In this document: piece after piece, positions 58,020 through 64,000 of the stretch
Layout of the letters: each line of letters begins with the position of its first letter
Numbering within the stretch: the stretch's first letter is position 1
Source: Staphylococcus equorum
Lineage (GTDB): Bacteria > Bacillota > Bacilli > Staphylococcales > Staphylococcaceae
Assembly (NCBI RefSeq): GCF_001747895.1
Contig: NZ_LNNB01000020.1
Coordinates: 29,366 to 93,365, forward strand
DNA length: 64,000 bases
Direction of reading: 5' to 3'
The notes under the pieces: model-generated
What the model was told of the DNA's origin: nothing
Seen by the model: only the letters and a program-made list of their open reading frames with translations
The model's database searches: none
Program-made: the position numbers and the translations under genes

Positions 58020-59021
58020 ATGGAAGAATTCAAAAATCAATATAAAGCGCTAATTGACGAAAGTTTGCACACTATAGATGCTACGGATTTTATGAAAAAG
58101 TGTGAAAGCTTTACAGATGAAGTGATAAAAAGAGATTTATTACCAGAAGATATAGTTGAAATTCATAGAGATTATGTCAGAGTGCTAAATTTAAATGAAA
58201 CTCAAATTTTAGAAACTTTTAATGTGCTTAAAGAAGTAGTCAGAGGGTTTGGGTATAGTTATAGAGATTATCAAGAATTAGTAAATCGTCTACAATATCA
58301 CGATAAAGAGATTGATTTAGCCTCTCGTTTGCAGCAAACAATGCTTAAAACGGATATTCCTCAATTTGATAGCATACAAATCGGTGTTATATCAGTAGCA
58401 GCGCAAAAAGTAAGTGGTGACTATTTTAACCTAATAGACCATAAAGATGGCACAATGAGTTTCGCAGTGGCAGACGTTATAGGTAAAGGTATACCAGCTG
58501 CACTTGCAATGAGTATGATAAAATTTGGCATGGACTCTTATGGTCATTCTCAACTTCCGAGTGATGGCTTAAAGCGACTCAACCGAGTAGTAGAGAAAAA
58601 CGTCAATCAGAATATGTTTGTAACGATGTTCTATGGACTATATGAAGAGTTAAATCATTTATTATATTGTAGCTCTGCTGGGCACGAACCAGGATATGTA
58701 TATAGAGCAGAAACTGAAGAATTTGAAGAAATCAGCGTTAGAGGTAGAGTGTTAGGTGTCAGCGAGCAAACGAGGTATAAGCAACAAGAAATCCCTGTAT
58801 TTTTAGATGACCTAGTTATTATATTTACAGATGGTGTCACAGAAGTTAGAAATGAAGCAGGAGATTTCTTAGATAAAAACCATCTTTTAACGATGATTCA
58901 CAAGTATAAGCATATGCATCCACAAGATATCGTTCAACTTTTATATGAAGCGATTTTGAAAATACAAAACCCTGACAAGAGAGATGATTTAACAATTCTA
59001 ATTATAAAAAGAGTTAATTAG
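58020..59021 (+). CDS. rsbU: Sigma-B regulation protein phosphatase RsbU
   Basis: PP2C-type phosphatase that dephosphorylates RsbV and so frees sigma-B. It has 333 residues: an N-terminal helical domain (about 1-110) and the C-terminal phosphatase with SGDYFNLIDHKDG, VADVIGKGIPAALAM at about 156-170, IFTDGVTEVRNEAGDFL at about 262-278 and RDDLTILIIKR at the end. Metal-binding Asp residues are all present, so it looks functional; some laboratory S. aureus strains carry a damaged copy. AGGAGGAATTACTAC precedes ATG 58020. Upstream stressosome genes (rsbRST) are absent, as is normal for staphylococci. Confidence 0.97.
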   Translation: MEEFKNQYKALIDESLHTIDATDFMKKCESFTDEVIKRDLLPEDIVEIHRDYVRVLNLNETQILETFNVLKEVVRGFGYSYRDYQELVNRLQYHDKEIDLASRLQQTMLKTDIPQFDSIQIGVISVAAQKVSGDYFNLIDHKDGTMSFAVADVIGKGIPAALAMSMIKFGMDSYGHSQLPSDGLKRLNRVVEKNVNQNMFVTMFYGLYEELNHLLYCSSAGHEPGYVYRAETEEFEEISVRGRVLGVSEQTRYKQQEIPVFLDDLVIIFTDGVTEVRNEAGDFLDKNHLLTMIHKYKHMHPQDIVQLLYEAILKIQNPDKRDDLTILIIKRVN

Positions 59022-59036
59022 TTTTATCATAGTTAA

Positions 59037-59062
59037 GGTTAAGTTATTTGATTTAAGGGTAT
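59037..59062 (+). promoter_or_regulatory. Sigma-B promoter before rsbV
   Basis: GGTTAA (59037-59042), 14-base spacer, GGGTAT (59057-59062). This fits the sigma-B consensus (GTTTAA-N12-15-GGGTAT) closely at -10 and with one substitution at -35. It gives the rsbV-rsbW-sigB genes autoregulated expression while rsbU stays outside. Confidence 0.82.
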
Positions 59063-59100
59063 GGAAGTTATTATGAGACTATAATTAGGAGTGTAAAGTT

Positions 59101-59427
59101 ATGAATCTTAATATCGAAACGGTAACACATGATACTCATTACGAGGTTAAAGTTGGCGGAGAACTAGACGTTTATACTGTTCCAGAACTAGAAGAAGTTT
59201 TAGTGCCGATGAGACAAGAAGGAACTCATGATTTACATGTAAATTTAGAAAACGTGAGTTACATGGATTCAACGGGATTAGGCGTATTTGTTGGTACATT
59301 AAAAGCGTTAAACCAACATGATAAAGAATTATATATATTAGGTGTTTCAGATCGAATAAGTCGACTATTTGATATAACAGGATTAAAAGATTTGATGCAT
59401 GTTAATGAAGGAACGGAGGTCGAATAA
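59101..59427 (+). CDS. rsbV: Anti-sigma-B factor antagonist RsbV
   Basis: STAS-domain protein, 108 residues, that when unphosphorylated takes RsbW away from sigma-B. The phosphorylated Ser is in [13 protein letters not shown] at about residues 54-66. TAGGAGTG precedes ATG 59101, and rsbW starts one base after its stop. Confidence 0.97.
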   Translation: MNLNIETVTHDTHYEVKVGGELDVYTVPELEEVLVPMRQEGTHDLHVNLENVSYMDSTGLGVFVGTLKALNQHDKELYILGVSDRISRLFDITGLKDLMHVNEGTEVE

Positions 59428-59428
59428 C

Positions 59429-59911
59429 ATGCAACTTAAACAAGATTATATAGAAATGCGTTTACCAGCATCTGCAGAATACGTGAGTTTAATACGTTTA
59501 ACACTGTCAGGCGTTTTTTCACGTGCAGGCGCTTCGTATGACGACATAGAAGATGCGAAGATTGCAGTGAGCGAAGCAGTAACGAATGCAGTAAAACATG
59601 CATATAAAGATAACCCAGAAGATGTGGGTATGATTAATCTATGCTTTGAAATTTTCGATGATAAAATCAAGATTGTAATTTCAGATCAAGGTGAAAGTTT
59701 TGATTATGAAGAGACAAAAGCACAATTAGGGCCATATAAAGAAAACGAAAACATAGATTTCCTAAGAGAAGGCGGTCTTGGTCTGTTTTTAATTGAATCT
59801 TTAATGGATGAAGTTACAGTCGATAAACAATCAGGCGTAACAATCAGTATGATAAAGTATATTAAAAAAGAGCAGGTGCGAAATAATGGCGAAAGAGTCG
59901 AAATCAGTTAA
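59429..59911 (+). CDS. rsbW: Serine-protein kinase and anti-sigma factor RsbW
   Basis: Binds and holds sigma-B, and phosphorylates RsbV. It has 160 residues with a GHKL ATP-binding fold: N box [15 protein letters not shown] at about 45-59, G1 [10 protein letters not shown] and G2 [15 protein letters not shown] at about 120-134. ATG 59429 follows ACGGAGGTCG; the in-frame ATG at 59399 lies in the end of rsbV. It overlaps sigB by 26 bases. Confidence 0.97.
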   Translation: MQLKQDYIEMRLPASAEYVSLIRLTLSGVFSRAGASYDDIEDAKIAVSEAVTNAVKHAYKDNPEDVGMINLCFEIFDDKIKIVISDQGESFDYEETKAQLGPYKENENIDFLREGGLGLFLIESLMDEVTVDKQSGVTISMIKYIKKEQVRNNGERVEIS

Positions 59912-60656
59912 TGATGTATCACCTGAACAAATTAACCAATGGATAACGCAGCATCAAAATGACGAAAACAAAGATGCTCAAGATAAACTCGTAAGACATT
60001 ATAGAAAGTTAATCGAATCATTGGCATATAAATATTCAAAAGGTCAATCTCATCATGAAGACCTCGTTCAGGTTGGTATGGTTGGTTTGATTGGTGCAAT
60101 AAACCGATTTGACTTATCCTTTGATAGAAAGTTTGAAGCCTTTTTAGTACCAACGGTCATTGGTGAGATTAAGCGTTATTTACGTGATAAAACATGGAGC
60201 GTCCATGTACCAAGAAGAATCAAAGAGATTGGACCTCGTATTAAAAAAGTAACTGATGAATTAACAAATGAGTTAGAACGTTCTCCTTCTATTGCAGAAA
60301 TAGCGGATCGACTTGAAGTAAATGAAGAAGATGTGCTAGAAGCAATGGAAATGGGTCAAAGTTATAACGCATTAAGTGTTGATCATTCGATTGAAGCAGA
60401 CAAAGATGGTTCTACAGTTACTTTATTAGATATTATGGGTCAGCAAGATGACAATTATGATTTAACTGAAAAACGTATGATATTGGAAAGGATTTTACCA
60501 ATATTAAATGAAAGAGAAAGACAAATTATTCAATGTACATTTATTGAAGGTTTAAGCCAAAAAGAAACTGGAGAAAGAATTGGTTTAAGCCAAATGCATG
60601 TTTCAAGATTACAAAGAACAGCAATCAAGAAATTACAAGAAGCCGCTAATCAATGA
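59886..60656 (+). CDS. sigB: RNA polymerase sigma factor B
   Basis: Alternative sigma factor for general stress, biofilm, pigment and virulence-linked genes. It has 256 residues: region 2 ([37 protein letters not shown]), region 3 and region 4 with the helix-turn-helix [23 protein letters not shown] at about 223-245. It starts inside the 3' end of rsbW, consistent with coupled synthesis of sigma factor and its inhibitor. A terminator follows. Confidence 0.98.
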   Translation: MAKESKSVNDVSPEQINQWITQHQNDENKDAQDKLVRHYRKLIESLAYKYSKGQSHHEDLVQVGMVGLIGAINRFDLSFDRKFEAFLVPTVIGEIKRYLRDKTWSVHVPRRIKEIGPRIKKVTDELTNELERSPSIAEIADRLEVNEEDVLEAMEMGQSYNALSVDHSIEADKDGSTVTLLDIMGQQDDNYDLTEKRMILERILPILNERERQIIQCTFIEGLSQKETGERIGLSQMHVSRLQRTAIKKLQEAANQ

Positions 60657-60669
60657 TTGAATAAAATAT

Positions 60670-60706
60670 AAGGCAGCGTTCCTATAAATTAGGGAGCTGT
60701 CTTATT
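60670..60706 (+). terminator. sigB operon terminator
   Basis: AAGGCAGCGTTCCT / AGGGAGCTGTCTT imperfect stem with a short AT-rich loop, followed by ATTTT. Confidence 0.7.
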
Positions 60707-60831
60707 TTAATTTATATACGAGTTGCTATCACTTTAATAAAGCATGACGTTTTGAACAGTGGTTACTATTAAATATGTTAAAATGTTAAAGAAAGTAAAA
60801 TAAAAAGAGAAATAAATGAGCGGAGGATTCT

Positions 60832-62982
60832 ATGGATAGTAATCTAATACAATCTATAAGAGAGAAATACAATTTCACAACAAAACAAATTAATTCAGTG
60901 TTATCACTCCTAGAGGATAAAAACACGGTACCTTTTATAGCTCGCTATAGAAAAGAGCAAACAGGTGGATTAGATGAAGTAGAAATTAAACAAATAGATG
61001 ATGAATATCAATATATGGTTAACCTTCAAAAAAGAAAAGAAGAAGTTATACATAATGTAGAAGAACAAGGTTTATTAACAGCAGACTTAAAAAGTGATAT
61101 TTTAAAACAAACAAAACTCCAGCGTGTTGAAGATTTATATAGACCATTCAAACAAAAAAAGAAAACGAGAGCTACGGAAGCTAAGAGAAAAGGCTTAGAA
61201 CCATTTGCAAAATGGCTGAAACAATCTAACTTAGACACAACAATCGAAAATAAAGCACAACAATTTTTAAACGAAGAAGTAGAAACTATTGAAGCTGCTA
61301 TAAAAGGTGCGCAAGATATTATTGCAGAATTAGTTTCGGATGCGCCTAAATATAGAACTAAAATCCTTAAAGATACATTTCAACATGGCAATATTATTAC
61401 ACAAAAGAAAAAGAATGCTGAAGACGAAAAAGAAACATTTTCTATGTATTATGATTACAGCGAACCAGTGAAAAAAATTGCTAATCATAGAGTCTTAGCT
61501 GTGAACCGTGGAGAAAAAGAAAAAGTATTATCAGTAAAATTAGAAATGGATACACAAGGCATTGAAAACTTCATTCGCAAAAATGAAATAACTACAAATC
61601 ATGAAGGTAATTATATAATTGAAGATGCCATTAAAGATAGCTTGAAAAGATTAATTATGCCTTCTATCGAAAGAGAAATAAGAGGGGATCTAACAGAAAA
61701 AGCTGAAAACCATGCTATTGATGTCTTTAGTGAAAATTTAAGAAATTTATTGTTACAACCACCAATGAAAGGTAAACAAATACTTGGGGTGGATCCAGCA
61801 TTTAGAACAGGGTGCAAACTTGCAGTTATTAATCCGTTCGGTACATTTGTTGCAAAAGACGTGATGTATCCGCACCCTCCAATTAATAAAAAAGCAGATG
61901 CTGAAAAAATATTCGTTAAATTTGTTAAAGATTATGACGTAGAACTTATCGCAATAGGTAATGGGACAGCTAGTCGTGAAACTGAACAATTTGTAGCATC
62001 TATGATTCAAGAACATCATTTGAAGGTGCAATTCATTATTGTGAATGAAGCGGGCGCGTCAGTATATTCTGCATCAGAAGTCGCTAGAACAGAATTCCCG
62101 GATTTCCAAGTTGAAGAACGTAGTGCAGTTTCAATTGGTAGAAGAGTGCAAGATCCATTGAGTGAACTTGTTAAAATCGATCCTAAATCAATAGGTGTAG
62201 GTCAATATCAGCATGATGTTAATCAAAAAGCACTTGAAGCGGCGTTAACATTTGTGGTTGAAACAGCAGTGAACCAAGTAGGTGTGGATGTTAATACAGC
62301 TTCACGCTCACTACTCCAATATGTTTCTGGTTTATCACCAACGATTGCACAAAACATAATCAACTATCGTGAAGAAAACGGTGCAATCAAACATAACAAA
62401 GATATTGCAAAAGTTAAGCGTTTAGGTGCTAAAACATTTGAACAAAGTATCGGTTTTTTAAGAATTGTCGATGGTAGTGAACCATTAGATAATACTTCAA
62501 TTCACCCTGAAAGCTACAGAGCAACGTATCAATTATTAAATGAAATCAATATGAAAGCTGAAGATCTTGGCACAGAAAATTTAAAATCAGCATTAAATCA
62601 CTTAAATATAGAGGAAATGGCTGAAAAATTGAACATAGGTCAACCAACATTAGAAGATATCATAAAATCGTTGATTGCCCCAAATAGAGATCCGCGTGAT
62701 GAATTTGAAACACCTATTCTAAAATCAGACGTTTTATCAATCGAAGATTTATCAAAAAATATGAAGCTAAGCGGTACAGTTAGAAACGTTGTAGACTTTG
62801 GTGCCTTTGTAGACATTGGAGTCAAACAAGATGGGCTTGTACATGTTTCAAAACTATCTAAGAAGTTTGTGAAGAATCCAATGGATATTGTTAGTGTTGG
62901 AGATATTGTAGATGTTTGGATACTTGATATTGATGATAAAAAAGGTAAGGTATCATTAACTATGATTGATCCACATGGATAA
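60832..62982 (+). CDS. Tex-family RNA-binding protein
   Basis: A 716-residue nucleic-acid-binding transcription accessory protein (Tex/YdcI type) whose exact role is unclear. Layout: N-terminal helical Tex domain (about 1-190), YqgF-like RNase H fold (LGVDPAFRTGCKLAVINPFG at about 318-337, IAIGNGTASRETEQF), helix-hairpin-helix region (RSLLQYVSGLSPTIAQNI) and a C-terminal S1 RNA-binding domain (GTVRNVVDFGAFVDIGVKQDGLVHVSKL at about 645-672, split by my listing). GCGGAGGATT precedes ATG 60832. It follows sigB in Bacillus too, near ydcK. Confidence 0.95.
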   Translation: MDSNLIQSIREKYNFTTKQINSVLSLLEDKNTVPFIARYRKEQTGGLDEVEIKQIDDEYQYMVNLQKRKEEVIHNVEEQGLLTADLKSDILKQTKLQRVEDLYRPFKQKKKTRATEAKRKGLEPFAKWLKQSNLDTTIENKAQQFLNEEVETIEAAIKGAQDIIAELVSDAPKYRTKILKDTFQHGNIITQKKKNAEDEKETFSMYYDYSEPVKKIANHRVLAVNRGEKEKVLSVKLEMDTQGIENFIRKNEITTNHEGNYIIEDAIKDSLKRLIMPSIEREIRGDLTEKAENHAIDVFSENLRNLLLQPPMKGKQILGVDPAFRTGCKLAVINPFGTFVAKDVMYPHPPINKKADAEKIFVKFVKDYDVELIAIGNGTASRETEQFVASMIQEHHLKVQFIIVNEAGASVYSASEVARTEFPDFQVEERSAVSIGRRVQDPLSELVKIDPKSIGVGQYQHDVNQKALEAALTFVVETAVNQVGVDVNTASRSLLQYVSGLSPTIAQNIINYREENGAIKHNKDIAKVKRLGAKTFEQSIGFLRIVDGSEPLDNTSIHPESYRATYQLLNEINMKAEDLGTENLKSALNHLNIEEMAEKLNIGQPTLEDIIKSLIAPNRDPRDEFETPILKSDVLSIEDLSKNMKLSGTVRNVVDFGAFVDIGVKQDGLVHVSKLSKKFVKNPMDIVSVGDIVDVWILDIDDKKGKVSLTMIDPHG

Positions 62983-63430
62983 TGAAACGCTCCAAAGATT
63001 AACAGAGACGATATCTGAATCATACTTTAAGCGTTCATTTAAACATAAAGCATATTTTAATAAACGCTTAAAAACAACTGGCGGTCGCTACTTATTAAAA
63101 TCTCATAATATTGAAGTTAATGATAAGCAGTACACTAAATTTGGTGAAAAAGCAGTTGAAGATATTATTAAGCATGAATTATGTCATTATCATTTACATT
63201 TACAAGGAAAGGGATTCCAGCACAAGGATAAGGACTTTAAAGCGTTGAGTAAGTTAACAGGCGCTCCAAGATTTTGTTCAGCTGTAGAAAAATATGAAGA
63301 TCGTGCGAAGTATATGTATAAATGTAATACATGCGGTGCCCAATTTCCGAGAATAAGAAAAGTAAACACGAAAAAAATGATGTGTGGACATTGTAAAGGT
63401 AAATTGATTGAACATGATATAGTGCAATAA
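62975..63430 (+). CDS. SprT-like zinc protein
   Basis: A 151-residue protein of the SprT/YdcK family: the metallopeptidase-like motif KHELCH (H67-E-x-x-H71), with YHLHLQGKGFQHKD after it, and a C-terminal zinc ribbon of two CxxC pairs (CNTCG and CGHCK). In eukaryotes SprT-type proteins (Spartan) cut DNA-protein crosslinks; the bacterial role is not established. ATG 62975 is preferred to TTG 62966; both lie inside the end of tex, so overlap is eight bases and the genes are coupled. Confidence 0.9.
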   Translation: MDNETLQRLTETISESYFKRSFKHKAYFNKRLKTTGGRYLLKSHNIEVNDKQYTKFGEKAVEDIIKHELCHYHLHLQGKGFQHKDKDFKALSKLTGAPRFCSAVEKYEDRAKYMYKCNTCGAQFPRIRKVNTKKMMCGHCKGKLIEHDIVQ

Positions 63431-63449
63431 TAGGAGTTATTATAAAAGG

Positions 63450-63485
63450 GCGAGCTAAAACGGTAGATTTTAGCTCGTTTTTTTA
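63450..63485 (+). terminator. tex-sprT terminator
   Basis: GCGAGCTAAAA / TTTTAGCTCGT-type stem of ten pairs with a nine-base loop and T8. Confidence 0.9.
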
Positions 63486-63723
63486 TTTTGAAGTAAAATA
63501 GAAGTGGAATTTAAGTAAAAAAGACCTATTCAGGTGATTTTTAATGTGTATTTTACCATCAATAGTTAAATCCAACTTATAACTAGAACATTTTACTCAT
63601 TTTTGTTTGTTTTTTCTGTTGACGATGAGTCGATTATATTATAAGATAATAAACGTTGCGAAATTAATAGGCAATTGAGTTAAGTAAGTATTAACTTTAT
63701 TAAATTAACTTTAAAAACGTGTT

Positions 63724-63752
63724 GACAAGACATTAAAAGTATATTACAATAT
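63724..63752 (+). promoter_or_regulatory. Promoter of the tRNA (and probably rRNA) unit
   Basis: Consensus TTGACA (63724-63729), exactly 17 bases, TACAAT (63747-63752), about 28 bases before the first tRNA. A second -10-like TATAAT at 63755 is too far from the -35 box. The 63486-63723 stretch before it is AT-rich with nothing I can name. Confidence 0.82.
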
Positions 63753-63786
63753 ATAATGTTAACTTAATAAACAAACCGTTTTGCGA

Positions 63787-63872
<86 letters not shown>

Positions 63873-63895
63873 AAAATATTACATATTATTAATAT

Positions 63896-63969
63896 GCGGG
63901 TGTAGTTTAATGGTAAAACCTCAGCCTTCCAAGCTGATGTTGTGGGTTCGATTCCCATCACCCGCTCCA
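63896..63969 (+). tRNA. tRNA-Gly, anticodon TCC
   Basis: 74 bases with encoded CCA. Acceptor GCGGGTG with CACCCGC, anticodon stem TCAGC / GCTGA around CTTCCAA, T arm GTGGGTTCGATTCCCAT. It lies 23 bases after tRNA-Leu in the same transcript. Confidence 0.96.
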
Positions 63970-64000
63970 ATAGAAACATTAATGAACATTGAAAACTGAA
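63970..64000 (+). other. Start of a probable rRNA operon leader
   Basis: The last bases read AACATTGAAAACTGAA, a string typical of the stretches before 16S and 23S rRNA genes in staphylococci. No rRNA gene body is in the window. Confidence 0.5.

Overview
This is a low-GC chromosomal window from a Staphylococcus. The evidence is the gene content and order, much of it matching arrangements I remember from S. aureus and relatives: mazEF-rsbUVW-sigB behind alr and acpS, the ywpF-ssb-sceD block, tenA-thiD-thiM-thiE-yidC, luxS, a type II pantothenate kinase (coaW), two MurA enzymes and csoR with a CxxC-less HMA partner. Protein divergence from remembered S. aureus sequences suggests a coagulase-negative species, perhaps of the saprophyticus/xylosus type; that is a guess. 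I see no prophage, insertion sequence, CRISPR array or genomic island: this is core chromosome, with most genes on the + strand and an rRNA operon probably beginning just past the right edge.

Layout. 1-3.5 kb: deoxyribonucleoside catabolism (deoC partial, pdp, deoB) plus a DoxX-like membrane protein. 3.6-9.9 kb: luxS, an overlapping M20 hydrolase/ATP-grasp pair of unknown substrate, a duplicated DUF2750-like protein, coaW, a VOC protein and a two-domain GNAT. 10-15.3 kb: rpoE, pyrG behind a CTP-sensing type leader, fba, murZ. 15.3-22 kb: HxlR regulator, aldehyde dehydrogenase, rho, rpmE2, tdk, prfA, prmC. 22-27.3 kb: threonylcarbamoyl-AMP synthase, protein-arginine phosphatase, ywlG, glyA, upp, mnaA. 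27.3-34.3 kb: the complete F1Fo ATP synthase operon atpIBEFHAGDC. 34.5-39 kb: DUF1146 protein, murA, fabZ, ywpF, a short ssb, and sceD with a WalR-type box upstream. 39-43.2 kb: TPP riboswitch, thiamine salvage genes and yidC. 43.2-46.6 kb: HD hydrolase, cardiolipin synthase, csoR with its operator and csoZ-like gene, and a 46-codon gene. 46.7-50.6 kb: rodA, ddl, murF. 51-57.7 kb: cshA, three bacterial-PH-domain membrane proteins, acpS, alr, mazEF. 58-60.7 kb: rsbU, rsbV, rsbW, sigB. 60.8-63.4 kb: tex and a SprT-like gene. 63.7-64 kb: tRNA-Leu(GAG) and tRNA-Gly(TCC).

Themes. Peptidoglycan supply is spread over the window (murA, murZ, alr, ddl, murF, rodA, mnaA for wall teichoic acid, sceD for remodelling). 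Nucleotide salvage and synthesis (deoC/pdp/deoB, pyrG, tdk, upp) and energy (atp operon, fba) are also concentrated here. Regulation is unusually readable from sequence: a pyrG reiterative-initiation attenuator, a TPP riboswitch with its terminator, a CsoR operator between -35 and -10, a WalR box, a sigma-B promoter in front of rsbV, and an AUG-stop element in front of atpF. The best candidate for something undescribed is the M20/ATP-grasp pair at 4.3-6.7 kb.
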